A stretch of 64,000 nucleotides of DNA from CAIWHR01 sp963786625 (GCA_963786625.1 CAWAZS010000005.1:248001-312000), one strand, 5' to 3'. Counted from the stretch's first letter, positions 8,257-17,531 are shown. The notes: generated by a model not told the origin, from the sequence alone. Numbers and translations: made by a program.

Positions 8257-8972
8257 CCAGGCTCAACGACCTACCGCTGGCGTCGCTGCAGTTCTATGCG
8301 ACGGCGCCCTATCCGTGCAGCTACCTGCCGGACCGGGTGGCGCGGTCGCAGGTGGCGACGCCGAGCCATCTCATCGACAGCCATGTCTACAGCGAGCTGG
8401 TCCGCCATGGCTTCCGCCGCAGCGGGGGCTTCACCTACCGCCCGTACTGCGACAACTGCCGCGCCTGCGTCCCCGTGCGCATCCCGGTGGACCGCTTCCA
8501 GCCCAACCGGACGCAGCGGCGGTGCCTGCGCACACACGCCGAGTTGACCGAAGTTAGGCATAAATTGGCGTTCAATGCCGAACATTACGCGCTTTACCTG
8601 CGTTATCAGCGCTACCGCCACCCGGGGGGCGGGATGGACCAGGACAGCCGCGACCAGTACCAGCATTTCCTGCTCCACAGCAACGTGGCAACCGACCTCT
8701 TCGAGTTCCGGGACGGGCGCACGCTGCGCATGGTCAGCCTGGTCGACCGCCTGGCCGATGGGCTGTCCTCGGTCTACGCATTCTTCGACCCGGGCGTCCC
8801 CCGCGCGAGCTTCGGAACCTACAACATCCTCTGGCAGATCGAGCGGTGCCGAACGCTGGGACTGCCCTACCTCTACCTCGGGTACTGGATCGCCGAGAGC
8901 CGCAAGATGGCCTACAAGGCGACGTTTCGACCCGCGGAGGGGCTGATCCGGGGCTCGTGGGTGGCGCTGTAG
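8253..8972 (+). CDS. bpt: Aspartate/glutamate leucyltransferase (bacterial protein transferase)
   Basis: 239 residues. It is an ATE-like enzyme that transfers Leu (Bpt type) to proteins beginning with Asp or Glu, feeding them into the N-degron pathway. Visible features are LPLASLQFYATAPYPCSYLP at the N-terminus, the cysteine cluster YCDNCRACVP and the C-terminal YLYLGYWI and MAYK segments. I chose GTG at 8253 because it gives the family N-terminus and overlaps the aat stop. An upstream ATG at 8220 with GGAGGA close before it would add 11 residues. Co-transcription with aat is the classical arrangement. Confidence 0.92.
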   Translation: MTRLNDLPLASLQFYATAPYPCSYLPDRVARSQVATPSHLIDSHVYSELVRHGFRRSGGFTYRPYCDNCRACVPVRIPVDRFQPNRTQRRCLRTHAELTEVRHKLAFNAEHYALYLRYQRYRHPGGGMDQDSRDQYQHFLLHSNVATDLFEFRDGRTLRMVSLVDRLADGLSSVYAFFDPGVPRASFGTYNILWQIERCRTLGLPYLYLGYWIAESRKMAYKATFRPAEGLIRGSWVAL

Positions 8973-8996
8973 GCCCGTCGGTCATCGAGTCGTCCA

Positions 8997-9920
8997 GTGC
9001 CTGACGCCCAGTTCCAGGCCGCGGGCGTCTCCGAGACGTCGGTCCGCTTCCCGGCGCTCGACGGATACTCGCTCGGGGCGACGCTGTTCGCTCCTTCGTC
9101 CCCGGGGGAACCGGCAACGGCGGCGCTGCTGAGCTGCGGCGGGGGCGTGCCGGCCGCGCGCTACGCGCGCTTCGCCCGCTTCCTCGCCGGTCACGGCGTT
9201 CCCGTCGTCACCTTCGACTATCGCGGCATCGCCGCGTCGCGGCCGCGGAAGCTTCGCGGCTTCGCCGTGGTGGCGGAGGACTGGAGCGAGCACGATTGCG
9301 GCGGCGCCATCGCCTTCCTGCGCTCGCGCTATCCGCGTGCCGCGCTCGTCGGCATTGCGCACAGCATCGGCACGCTGCTGATCTGCGGCGCGCCCAACAT
9401 CGCGGAGATCGCGCGCTTCGTGTTCGTTTGCGCGCACACCGGATATTTCGGCGATTACCTGCCGAGGTACCGCCTGCCGATGGCCCTGTTGTGGCACGGG
9501 GTCATGCCGTCGGTCACGCGCGTCGTCGGGTATTTTCCCGCCAGGATGCTTCGCCTTGGCGAAGACCTGCCGGCCGGGATCGCCATGCAGTGGGCTGCCC
9601 GTCGCAGCGCCGCGCTGCAGCCGGACGCAACCCCGACCGACCTGACACGGGCGCGGTCGATGATCGCCCGATACGCCAACGTCGCCGGGGACGCGCTGGT
9701 GCTCGGGTTCGCCGACGATGCCTTTGCCACCGAGGCGGGGACGCGTCGATTGCTCGCCCAGTTTCCGGGGCTGCGCCCCCAGTTCCATCTGATTGCGCCG
9801 TCGGCGATGGGCATGAAGTCCATCGGTCACTTCGGTTTCTTTCGGCGCGGCGCGGAGGCAAAATTGTGGCGGTTCGTCCTGCCGTTCGTGGAGGGTGCGG
9901 GCGAACGCCTTACGACCTGA
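8997..9920 (+). CDS. Alpha/beta hydrolase
   Basis: 307 residues from GTG 8997. The fold is shown by an oxyanion loop near LLSCGGGVP, the FDYRGIAAS strand typical of predicted alpha/beta hydrolases, a nucleophile-elbow position GIAHSIGTLL (Ser) and a closing His in IGHFGFFR. LVLGFADDAFAT supplies the acidic member. Substrate cannot be inferred. It follows bpt by 24 bases on the same strand and precedes the SRPBCC gene by 13 bases, so these probably share a transcript. Confidence 0.8.
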   Translation: MPDAQFQAAGVSETSVRFPALDGYSLGATLFAPSSPGEPATAALLSCGGGVPAARYARFARFLAGHGVPVVTFDYRGIAASRPRKLRGFAVVAEDWSEHDCGGAIAFLRSRYPRAALVGIAHSIGTLLICGAPNIAEIARFVFVCAHTGYFGDYLPRYRLPMALLWHGVMPSVTRVVGYFPARMLRLGEDLPAGIAMQWAARRSAALQPDATPTDLTRARSMIARYANVAGDALVLGFADDAFATEAGTRRLLAQFPGLRPQFHLIAPSAMGMKSIGHFGFFRRGAEAKLWRFVLPFVEGAGERLTT

Positions 9921-9933
9921 AGGAGCCCAAGCG

Positions 9934-10440
9934 ATGAATCGCTCGATTTTCTCCCAGCCCGATCCCGAGCTCGACCTCGTGTTCGAACGCGTCGTCGATG
10001 TTCCGCGAGAAGTCATCTGGACCGCATGGACCACGCCGGAGCACCTGAAGAAATGGTTCACGCCTGCGCCATGGACCACCGTGGATTGCGAAATCGATCT
10101 TCGTCCCGGTGGCATCTTCCGCACGGTGATGCGCTCACCGGAGGGGCAGGAGTTCCCGAATCTCGGTTGTTACCTCGACGTCGTCAGGAACGAACGGCTC
10201 GTCTGGACCAACGTTCTCGGGCCCGGCTATCGGCCGTCCGTTCGGCCCACCGACGAGTCCTGCGACGCATTCGCGATGACGGCGTTCGTTTCGCTCGAAT
10301 CGCACGGGGGTGGGACGAAGTACGGCGCACGCGTCATCCACGGCGATGCCGGAAGCCGCAGGAAGCATCAGGACATGGGTTTCCACGAGGGCTGGGGAAA
10401 GGCGCTCGATCAGCTCGTGGACCTCGCCCGGACGCTGTAG
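9934..10440 (+). CDS. SRPBCC (AHSA1-like) domain protein
   Basis: 168 residues. ATG at 9934 is preceded by AAGGAG. The sequence is a START/Bet v1-like lipid-pocket fold of the activator-of-Hsp90 type: LDLVFERVVDVPREVIW, TAWTTPEHLKKWFTP, DLRPGGIFRTVM, and a C-terminal helix GFHEGWGKALDQLVD. Proteins of this type are small-ligand-binding or polyketide-cyclase-like, and no specific ligand can be assigned. It is immediately downstream of the hydrolase gene. Confidence 0.85.
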   Translation: MNRSIFSQPDPELDLVFERVVDVPREVIWTAWTTPEHLKKWFTPAPWTTVDCEIDLRPGGIFRTVMRSPEGQEFPNLGCYLDVVRNERLVWTNVLGPGYRPSVRPTDESCDAFAMTAFVSLESHGGGTKYGARVIHGDAGSRRKHQDMGFHEGWGKALDQLVDLARTL

Positions 10441-10549
10441 CGGGCCCCCTCTCCTGATCGCCTGACAACCAAGGGCCGTGCCGGCGCGTTAAGGGCTGCA
10501 CGACGGACCGGGAAGTGCGCCATCCGACGGAATCAATGTGGAGGAATCC

Positions 10550-11356
10550 ATGCGAATGACGTTGCGACTCCTGCTGGGCATCGGCGGGCTCCTCGCGGCT
10601 GCGCAAACCCTGGCCCAGGTCACGCTGTACGAGGGCGAAGGCTTTCGGGGACGTGCGTTTGCCACGTCCCGGCAGGTCGTCAATCTCGACCGAACCGGAT
10701 TCAACGATCGCGCGTCGTCGGTGATCGTCGACCGCGGGTACTGGGAAGTCTGCGAGCACGAGCAGTACCAGGGTCGATGCATGGTGCTGCGTCCGGGCAG
10801 CTACGACTCGCTGGCGCGGATGGGAATGAACAACCGCGTGTCGTCGCTGCGTCCGGTCCCGGCGCAGGCCCGCGCCGGGCGGGAGCTGCCACCGCCACTT
10901 CCCGCCCCGACCTACGAGTATCGTCAGCGGCCCAACGAGCGGCTGTACGAGGCCACCGTGACGTCGGTGCGCGCCGTTGTCGGTCCGCCGGAACAGCGCT
11001 GCTGGATCGAGCGCCAGCAGGTCGTCGACGCTCCTCCCGGCGGCGCCAACGTTCCGGGAGCGATCGTCGGCGCCGTCATCGGCGGCATCCTGGGGCACCA
11101 GATCGGCGGCGGCCGCGGCCAGGACGCGGCCACGGCGGGCGGCGCCGTCGCCGGAGCCGCAATCGGGGCGAACGTGGGCCGCGGGACGGGCCAGGTCTAC
11201 ACGCAGGATGTGCAGCGCTGCACGACGGTGCCCAGCGCGCGACCGGCGTATTGGGACGTCACTTACAGCTTCCGGGGTCTCGAGCATCGCATCCAGACGA
11301 GCGCGCCTCCGGGTCCGACGATCACCGTCAACCGCAAGGGCGAGCCGCGCGGATAG
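10550..11356 (+). CDS. Exported beta/gamma-crystallin and glycine-zipper (2TM) protein
   Basis: 268 residues. The ATG at 10550 follows GGAGGA. Residues 1-23 are a signal peptide (ending AQTLAQ). Residues 24-105 are two Greek-key crystallin motifs (VTLYEGEGFRGRAF and WEVCEHEQYQGRC). A Pro-rich linker follows, then residues about 160-210 are a glycine zipper (GAIVGAVIGGILGHQIGGG and GGAVAGAAIGANVG), as in outer-membrane-associated 2TM domains. Cys residues flank the zipper. It is likely an envelope structural or stress protein. The combination suggests periplasmic anchoring, but its role is unknown. Confidence 0.85.
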   Translation: MRMTLRLLLGIGGLLAAAQTLAQVTLYEGEGFRGRAFATSRQVVNLDRTGFNDRASSVIVDRGYWEVCEHEQYQGRCMVLRPGSYDSLARMGMNNRVSSLRPVPAQARAGRELPPPLPAPTYEYRQRPNERLYEATVTSVRAVVGPPEQRCWIERQQVVDAPPGGANVPGAIVGAVIGGILGHQIGGGRGQDAATAGGAVAGAAIGANVGRGTGQVYTQDVQRCTTVPSARPAYWDVTYSFRGLEHRIQTSAPPGPTITVNRKGEPRG

Positions 11357-11380
11357 TTGCGGGCGGGACGGGCGCGAGGG

Positions 11381-12610
11381 TCACTTCGCATCGGGCGGCA
11401 GGTGCAGACGCCGGAAGAGCCCGAGCAACGCCAGGTCGTAGCAGATCTTCAATGCGCCGCAGGCGACCAGCGGCGCGGCGAGCATGCCCGCGGCCAGCAG
11501 AGCGCCGGCCAGCGTCGGACTCGCCGCCGACGCGAGGCTGCGCGGCACCGCGGTGAAACTGGCCGCGGCCGCGCGCTCGGGGGGCGTCACCGCCGCCATC
11601 ACGAACGCGGTGCGCGTGGGCACATCCATCTGCGAAAGCGCGCTGCGCGCGAACAGCAGGCCGAGGGCGACGGGCAGGCTCGACGACAGCGCGGCGAGGA
11701 TCAGGAAGACGTTGGCAGGAATGTGCGTGAACACCATGGTGTTGAGCAAGCCGATCCTGCGCGCGACGATCGGCGCCGCAAGCTGCGAAAATGCCGCCAG
11801 GAGCCCGGACCAGAAGAAGAACAGGCCCGCCTGGGCGAGGGAAAGCCCGAATCGCTCGAACAGCCAGAGCGCCAGCAGCGAGTTCACGACCAGCCCTCCG
11901 GCAAAGGCGTCGACGGAAAACAGCGCGGCGAGCCTGAACACGACGCGCCGCGACGGTCCCAACGGCGTCGCGGCCGGGGCCCCGGTGTCCCTTGCCTGGG
12001 GGAGTCGGCGGTACATCAGCCAGATCGCTGCGCCGATGACGGCGTAGAGGACGAACATTGCCCGCAGGCCCGTGACCAGCGGCACGTCGGCGAGCGCCAT
12101 GAGCCAGGACGGCAATCCTGCCGCCAGCGCACCGATCGCGGCACACAGGGCACCGGTCAGCGAATAGCGCGCGAACAGCGCAGTGCGCGTGTCGCCGCTG
12201 GCGGCATGCGCGAGGCGCGCATGCTCGAGCGGCAGGAACACGCTCACGTCGCCGGCCCCCGGGTTGATCGTGCCGAAGAAGGCAACGACGGCGAGCGGCC
12301 AGAAGGCCGAGAGGCTGGCGAAGCCGAGCCCGGTGGCCGTCATCAGCACCGCCGCACCGAGCAGCAGGGCGCGCGGCGGCCACCGGTGACCGAGCGCACC
12401 GACGGCCAGCGTCGCCAGTGCCGAACCGGCAAGGGTCGCCGTGCTGAGGAAGCCGACGTCGAGCTGGCCGTAGCCGAGCGCGAGCAGGTAGGCGGGCAAC
12501 AGGACGGCAACGTAGCCGTCGGCGAAGGCGCGCAGACCCCGTGCGACGAGCAGGGGAAGGACCGCCGGGTCGGCGCCGGCAGGGAGCAGGAGCCGGGCTG
12601 GGGCAACCAT
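11381..12610 (-). CDS. MFS transporter
   Basis: 409 residues with about 12 hydrophobic segments, a typical major facilitator. RGLRAFADGYVAVLLPAYLL forms the first helix and GALGHRWPPRALLLG is the loop 2-3 region. A central cytoplasmic loop lies near RRLPQARDTGAP. RSALSQMDVPTRTAFVMAAV resembles the substrate-path helix of drug or small-molecule exporters. Substrate is unknown. It ends the reverse-strand run that includes the isomerase and tct genes, 40 bases after the isomerase stop, and may be co-transcribed. Confidence 0.85.
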   Translation of the reverse strand: MVAPARLLLPAGADPAVLPLLVARGLRAFADGYVAVLLPAYLLALGYGQLDVGFLSTATLAGSALATLAVGALGHRWPPRALLLGAAVLMTATGLGFASLSAFWPLAVVAFFGTINPGAGDVSVFLPLEHARLAHAASGDTRTALFARYSLTGALCAAIGALAAGLPSWLMALADVPLVTGLRAMFVLYAVIGAAIWLMYRRLPQARDTGAPAATPLGPSRRVVFRLAALFSVDAFAGGLVVNSLLALWLFERFGLSLAQAGLFFFWSGLLAAFSQLAAPIVARRIGLLNTMVFTHIPANVFLILAALSSSLPVALGLLFARSALSQMDVPTRTAFVMAAVTPPERAAAASFTAVPRSLASAASPTLAGALLAAGMLAAPLVACGALKICYDLALLGLFRRLHLPPDAK

Positions 12611-12650
12611 GACGCGCGTCGACCTGGCGCGTGGTTCGGCGGCGGGCGGC

Positions 12651-13466
12651 CTACGTCCCGGCGGCGATCGCAGCGAGAACTTCGCGGCCCGCCAGCATGT
12701 CGTCGGGCGAGCCGAAATTGTTCATGTAATGGCCGCGAAAGCCCGCGGCTTCCAGGCGTCGGAAGAGGCGGGCGAAGTCGATGTTGCCCTCGCCCGGCTT
12801 CAGGTGGACCTCGCGGTCGCCCAGATTGTCGGCGAGACGGACCTCGCCCAGGCGCGCGATCGGCAGCGCATCGAGAAAGCCGTCGATGCCCTCGGGCACG
12901 AGGTGGGCGTGGTTGACCGTGAACGACAGGCCGACTGCCGGGGAATCGAGGAGGTCGAAGTAGTAGCGGAACTCGGCCAGGTCGTGGGCCAGGTAGTGGA
13001 CCTCGGCATCGTCCGGCTCGCGGTTCAGATTCTCGAGGAGGAGGCGCGCACCCTTCCGCTCGGCAAACGCGGCTGCGCGCCGCAGGCGCTCGTGGCCTGC
13101 TTCCATCCGCCGCGTCCGGTCCGAACCGAAGTGGAATCCGGCATGCACGACGATCCACTCCGCGCCCAGTCGCGCGGCCGCCTCGACATAGCCTTCCAGA
13201 TAGCGGTCGACGGCGTCACGGACGAACGGCGACGTCTCGCCCACGTTGACCGCGGAGAGCGTGTGCAGGCCGAGGTGAATGCCGTGCCGCTCGCAGGCGG
13301 CGCGAATCGGACGGCAGCGGTCGTCCGTGAACGATTCGAGCGCGTTGGGAGCGTGGTCGGCTTCCACCTCCAGGTACGCGATCCCGTGCCGCGCGGCCCA
13401 GGCGACGGCGTCCTCGATCGCCAGCTGGCGGCCGCAGTCGATGCCGATGCGTGCGCGGATATCCAT
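12651..13466 (-). CDS. Sugar phosphate isomerase/epimerase (TIM barrel)
   Basis: 271 residues of the xylose-isomerase-like/AP-endonuclease-2 TIM-barrel family. Metal-ligand-type residues appear in IVVHAGFHFG, LLLENLNREPDD, FTVNHAHL and VHLKPGEGNIDF. These enzymes isomerise or epimerise sugars or sugar acids, and the exact reaction is not clear. It starts 25 bases after tctA and is probably the last metabolic gene of the tct operon, which suggests it acts on the imported acid or its derivative. Confidence 0.85.
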   Translation of the reverse strand: MDIRARIGIDCGRQLAIEDAVAWAARHGIAYLEVEADHAPNALESFTDDRCRPIRAACERHGIHLGLHTLSAVNVGETSPFVRDAVDRYLEGYVEAAARLGAEWIVVHAGFHFGSDRTRRMEAGHERLRRAAAFAERKGARLLLENLNREPDDAEVHYLAHDLAEFRYYFDLLDSPAVGLSFTVNHAHLVPEGIDGFLDALPIARLGEVRLADNLGDREVHLKPGEGNIDFARLFRRLEAAGFRGHYMNNFGSPDDMLAGREVLAAIAAGT

Positions 13467-13490
13467 GCGTCGCCTACGGGCGTGGTGTCG

Positions 13491-14981
13491 TCAATGAATC
13501 TCGATCGGCCGGCGGAACAGGCGTGCGAAGAGCGGCATCAGCACGATCGCGAGCGTCAGGACGATGAGCGCCGCGGAGATCGGCCGGGTGACGAAGACGG
13601 CGAGGCTGCCGTGCGACAGCGTCATCGATTGGCGCAACGCGGTCTCCAGCATCGGCTCGAGCACGAGGCCCAGCACCAGCGGGGCGACCGGGAAGCCGTA
13701 CTTCTTCATGAAGTAGCCGATGACGCCGAAGGCGCTCATCACCCAGAGGTCGTCGGCGCTGTTGGCCTGGCTGTACACGCCGGCGATGCACAGCGCCAGG
13801 ATCACCGGATAGAGCAGCGCATAGCGGACGCGCAGCAGCGTGGCGAACATCCCGGCGAGCGGCAGGTTCAGCGCCAGCAGTATGGCGTTGCCGACGTACA
13901 TGCTGGCGATGACGCCCCAGACGAGGCTGGCGTTCTTCTCGAACAGCTGCGGCCCCGGCTGCAGGCCGAACATGATGAGTGCGCCCAGCATGACGGCGGT
14001 GGTGCCGGAGCCCGGGATGCCGAGCGCGAACATCGGCACCATCGCGCCGGTGGCCGCCGCGTTGTTGGCCGCCTCGGGCGCCGCGACGCCTTCGACCGCG
14101 CCTTCGCCGAACTGCTCCGGGTGCTTCGAGACCTTCTTCTCGACGGCGTAGGCGATGAACGAGGCGATCGTGGCGCCGGCGCCGGGAAGCACGCCGATCA
14201 GAAACCCGATCACCGTTCCGCGCAGCACCGCGAACCGGCTGCGGATCCAGTCGGCGCGCGTCGGCAGCAGGTTGCGTATGGTGAGCTCGACCTTGGGTGG
14301 CACGAGTCCCTGTTCGACGCTCGCCAGCACCTCGCCGACGCCGAACAGCGCCACCGCGAGCACCAGGAAATCGATGCCGTCCATCAGCCACAGCTGGCCG
14401 AACATGAACCGGGTGTTGCCGACCTGCGGATCGACGCCGATGGTGGCGATCATCAGGCCGACGAGCCCCATCATCAGCCCCTTCACCAGCCCGCCGCCGA
14501 CCAGCGACAGCGCGGTGAGGCCGACCAGGACGAGCGAGAAATACTCCGGCGGCCCGAAGTACAGGGCGGCCGCGGCGAGCGGCGGGGCGAGCAGCATCAG
14601 CCCGAGGGTGCCGACCGTGCCGGCGAAGAACGAGCCGATGGCGGCGATGCCGAGCGCGGCGCCCGCGCGCCCCTGGCGGGCCATCTGGTAGCCGTCGAGG
14701 CTGGTCATCACCGTCGACGATTCGCCGGGGATGCTGACCAGCACGGACGTGAGCGTGCCGCCGTACTGCGCGCCGTAGTAGATGCCGGCGAACATGATGA
14801 TCGAGCCGGTCGCATCGCCGCCGAAGGTCAGCGGCAGCAGGATCGCGATCGCCGCGCTCGGCCCGATGCCGGGCAGGGCGCCGATCACCTGTCCGACCAG
14901 CACCCCGGCGAGGCAGAAGCCGAAGTACTTGAGCTGCAGCAGCACGCCGAAGCCATGGGCAAGGTGGGCGAACGCATCCAC
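13491..14981 (-). CDS. tctA: Tripartite tricarboxylate transporter, large membrane subunit TctA
   Basis: 496 residues with about 12 membrane segments. Family signatures include VIGALPGIGPSAAIAILLPL, YYGAQYGGTLTSVLVSIPG, GVLPGAGATIASFIAYAVEK and PEAANNAAATGAMVPMFALG. It is the permease subunit that couples uptake of a dicarboxylate, tricarboxylate or similar acid to ion flux. It follows tctB with almost no gap. With a Bug-type binding protein encoded at the head of the operon the transporter set is complete. Confidence 0.95.
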   Translation of the reverse strand: MDAFAHLAHGFGVLLQLKYFGFCLAGVLVGQVIGALPGIGPSAAIAILLPLTFGGDATGSIIMFAGIYYGAQYGGTLTSVLVSIPGESSTVMTSLDGYQMARQGRAGAALGIAAIGSFFAGTVGTLGLMLLAPPLAAAALYFGPPEYFSLVLVGLTALSLVGGGLVKGLMMGLVGLMIATIGVDPQVGNTRFMFGQLWLMDGIDFLVLAVALFGVGEVLASVEQGLVPPKVELTIRNLLPTRADWIRSRFAVLRGTVIGFLIGVLPGAGATIASFIAYAVEKKVSKHPEQFGEGAVEGVAAPEAANNAAATGAMVPMFALGIPGSGTTAVMLGALIMFGLQPGPQLFEKNASLVWGVIASMYVGNAILLALNLPLAGMFATLLRVRYALLYPVILALCIAGVYSQANSADDLWVMSAFGVIGYFMKKYGFPVAPLVLGLVLEPMLETALRQSMTLSHGSLAVFVTRPISAALIVLTLAIVLMPLFARLFRRPIEIH

Positions 14982-14984
14982 GGC

Positions 14985-15428
14985 TCAGAACCCCCACGGG
15001 CCTTTCGGCAGCGGCACCTGCAGCCACAGGCGGAACAGGCCGAAGAGCACCGCGATGGCGCCGGCCGTCACGCCGAGCGAGGTTGGCCACGACTCCTTCT
15101 CGACCGCGCGCAGCAGGAACAGCACATACGCGCCCACCGCGACCACGAATCCCAGGGACCCGATGACCGCGACGCACGCGACGAGTCCCAGCGCGACGGC
15201 GAGGACCTTGCCCCAGTGGCCGGTCGGCAGTCGGGCGGGCTGCGTGCGCAGGCACGACAGCACGTGGACCACGGACAAGCCCACCAGGCACACCCCGAGC
15301 CAGAGCGGCAGGAAGCCGGAACCCGGGGCGAAGTCGCCCATGTAGGGGAGCCCGAGCGCGGTGGCGATCCATACGCCACCGAACGCGGCGCACAGCGCGC
15401 CGCCGACGAGCTCGCCGCGCAACCTCAT
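14985..15428 (-). CDS. tctB: Tripartite tricarboxylate transporter, small membrane subunit TctB
   Basis: 147 residues with four hydrophobic helices (LVGGALCAAFGGVWIATALG, FLPLWLGVCLVGLSVVHVL, VLAVALGLVACVAVIGSLGF and the next), the usual TctB layout. The start overlaps the stop of the enolase-superfamily gene by four bases, and TctA starts just downstream, so translation is coupled. It is probably required for assembly with TctA. Confidence 0.88.
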   Translation of the reverse strand: MRLRGELVGGALCAAFGGVWIATALGLPYMGDFAPGSGFLPLWLGVCLVGLSVVHVLSCLRTQPARLPTGHWGKVLAVALGLVACVAVIGSLGFVVAVGAYVLFLLRAVEKESWPTSLGVTAGAIAVLFGLFRLWLQVPLPKGPWGF

Positions 15429-16558
15429 CGAGCTGCCTCGGCGCCACCGTGCCGGACCCGCTCCCAGTCGATGTCGGCACCCAGCCCCGCGCCGCTCGGA
15501 ACGCCGATGTATCCGGGCTCCGGGCGCAGATCGTTGGTGACGATGTCGGTGGCTGCGCCCATCGGCGCCATGGAGCCGATCTCGCAGGGCATGGCGAGTC
15601 CGGGCGTGCAGGCGGCGAACTGCGCTTCGGCAATCGCGGCCAGACCCATTTCGAACACGTGCCCCAGGACCGGGGTCAGGCCGGCAGAAGCCAGCATCGC
15701 GCAGATGCTCCGCGCGCCGTCGAAGCCGTGCTTGGTCACCTTGACCTTGACCCGGTCGGCAGCGTCGAGGCGGATCACGTTCATCGCGTCCTCGGGTGTG
15801 GCCACCATGTCGTCGGTCATGACCGGAACCCCGACGTTGCGGCGCACCGCGGCCAACCCGAGGATGTCGTGACGCGCCACCGGCTGCTCGACGTGCTCGG
15901 GGCGGTAGCGCTCGATCGCGCGGGTGAGCCGGATCGCGTCGGCGGGAACGTAGTGGTCGTTGGCGTCGACGCGCAGCGCCATCGACTCGCCGATCGCCTC
16001 GCGCACGGCGGCGACGCGGGCGATGTCGGCTTCCACGGTTTCGCCGACCTTGATCTTGACGGCAAGAAAACCCGCGGCCCTCTGCGCCGCAGCCTCGGCG
16101 GCCATGGCTTCCGGAGTCATGATGCCGACCACCGGTCCGATCACCGGAACCCGATCGAGCAACCGGCCGCCCAGCAGATCGGCAAGCGGCACGCCGATCG
16201 TCTTCGCGTGCAGATCGTAGAGCGCATTGGTGACCGCGGCCTTGGTCCAGACCCGCCCCTTGAGCGCCCTGGCGACGGCCAGGACCGCGCGGCTGCGCTC
16301 GCGCACCGGCAAGCCGACGAGCGCCGGCGCGACGTAGCGCCCGATGGCGCCGACGATCTCCTCGAGGAACTCCTCGGGCTTGCCGGGCGGCGCGGAGACG
16401 ACCTCGGCGTTGCCTTCCAGACCGTCGACGTCGGTCAGAAGGCGCAGGACGACCGATACGTGAACGCGGGTCGCGCCTTCGGAGATGCGGAACTCGCGCG
16501 CCCCCTCGACCCGCACCGGCACTGCCTCGACCGCGCGGATCGTCGGCGAATCCGCCAC
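15425..16558 (-). CDS. Mandelate racemase/muconate lactonizing (enolase superfamily) enzyme
   Basis: 377 residues. The N-terminal capping domain is followed by the barrel with KIKVG (catalytic Lys motif), metal ligands RVDANDHY, VEQPVARHD and MTDDMVA, and a second catalytic Lys in VKVKVTKHG. The residue set points to a racemase, cycloisomerase or acid-sugar dehydratase. The gene sits between the tct binding protein gene and tctB, so its substrate is probably the imported carboxylate. The start at 16558 directly abuts the binding-protein stop at 16560. Exact reaction is unresolved. Confidence 0.88.
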   Translation of the reverse strand: MADSPTIRAVEAVPVRVEGAREFRISEGATRVHVSVVLRLLTDVDGLEGNAEVVSAPPGKPEEFLEEIVGAIGRYVAPALVGLPVRERSRAVLAVARALKGRVWTKAAVTNALYDLHAKTIGVPLADLLGGRLLDRVPVIGPVVGIMTPEAMAAEAAAQRAAGFLAVKIKVGETVEADIARVAAVREAIGESMALRVDANDHYVPADAIRLTRAIERYRPEHVEQPVARHDILGLAAVRRNVGVPVMTDDMVATPEDAMNVIRLDAADRVKVKVTKHGFDGARSICAMLASAGLTPVLGHVFEMGLAAIAEAQFAACTPGLAMPCEIGSMAPMGAATDIVTNDLRPEPGYIGVPSGAGLGADIDWERVRHGGAEAAR

Positions 16559-16559
16559 C

Positions 16560-17531
16560 TTAGATTTTCCCGAGCCGCTTCAGCATGTCCTTGTAGAGCG
16601 ACTCCTGGGATTCCAGGAACCGGGTGAAGTCGGGGCCGCTGACCACATGCATCGTCGCCACGTTCTGCTTGATGTAGTCGGTGAACGCCTTCGATGCGGC
16701 GACCTTCTGCATCACGCCCTGCCAGTAGGCCACCGCGTCGGGCGGGACGTTCTTCGGCAGCGCCACGCCGCGCCACATCTGGAACGGCACGACGTCGATT
16801 CCCTGCTCCTTCATCGTCGGCACGTTGGGCAGATCGGTGAAGCGCGTCGGCCGGAAGACGCCGAGCGCGCGCGCCTGTCCGCTGGAGAGGTAGCCCATGA
16901 ACTCGAGCGGATTGCCGGCGGCCAGATTCACGTGTCCGCCGGCGAGCGCGGTCAGCACCTCGCCGCCGGAATTGAAGCGCACGACGTTGAGCTGGATCCC
17001 GGACGCCGCTTCGAACACCGCGATCGCCATGTCGTCGGCGGTGCCCGCGGAGCCGATCGAAACCGTCTTCGGCGGCTTGGCCTTGGCGTCCTTCACCAGA
17101 TCGGACGCGGTCTTGTACGGCGAGTCCTTGCCGACGAAGATCAGGTAGTCGTCGAGCATGAGGTTCGTCACCGGCGTCAGGTCGCGCCAGCCGCGCGCGT
17201 CCTTCACCGTGAGCGGAGTGATCTGGGTCTGCGGATTGAACAGCACCAGCGTGTTCGGGTTGGCGTTCTTCGTCGTCAGCACGTACGCGACGCCGACCGA
17301 CGCGCCGCCGCCGGGCTTGTTGACGGCGGCGACGTTGACCGGGACCAGCTTTTCGTCGGCCATGATCTTGATGATGACGCGCGCCAGCAGATCGGCGCCG
17401 CCGCCCAGTCCGTAGGGAATGACGAATTCGACGTCGTTCGTCGGCTTCCAGTCCGCCGCCTTCGCGGCGGAAAGCGGCAGCGCCGCAGCCAGCGCGAACG
17501 CGACGCACTTAAAGAAATGAACTGTCTTCAT
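16560..17531 (-). CDS. tctC: Bug-family (TctC) periplasmic substrate-binding protein
   Basis: 323 residues. ATG at 17531 follows GGAGGGGGAAG. Residues 1-25 are a Sec signal peptide ending SAAKAAD. The Bug fold is shown by VEFVIPYGLGGGADLLARVI, NKPGGGASVGVAYV, SAGTADDMAI, LAGGHVNLAAGNPLEF and RFTDLPNVPTMKEQGID. It captures a carboxylate in the periplasm for TctAB. It is the first gene of the operon, so the promoter is likely upstream of 17531, though I cannot place it. Confidence 0.92.
   Translation of the reverse strand: MKTVHFFKCVAFALAAALPLSAAKAADWKPTNDVEFVIPYGLGGGADLLARVIIKIMADEKLVPVNVAAVNKPGGGASVGVAYVLTTKNANPNTLVLFNPQTQITPLTVKDARGWRDLTPVTNLMLDDYLIFVGKDSPYKTASDLVKDAKAKPPKTVSIGSAGTADDMAIAVFEAASGIQLNVVRFNSGGEVLTALAGGHVNLAAGNPLEFMGYLSSGQARALGVFRPTRFTDLPNVPTMKEQGIDVVPFQMWRGVALPKNVPPDAVAYWQGVMQKVAASKAFTDYIKQNVATMHVVSGPDFTRFLESQESLYKDMLKRLGKI

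Noticed and set aside
12609..15872. 1087-residue open frame on the forward strand
   Set aside because: Shadow of the isomerase, tctA, tctB and enolase-superfamily genes; low-complexity Arg/Glu/His.
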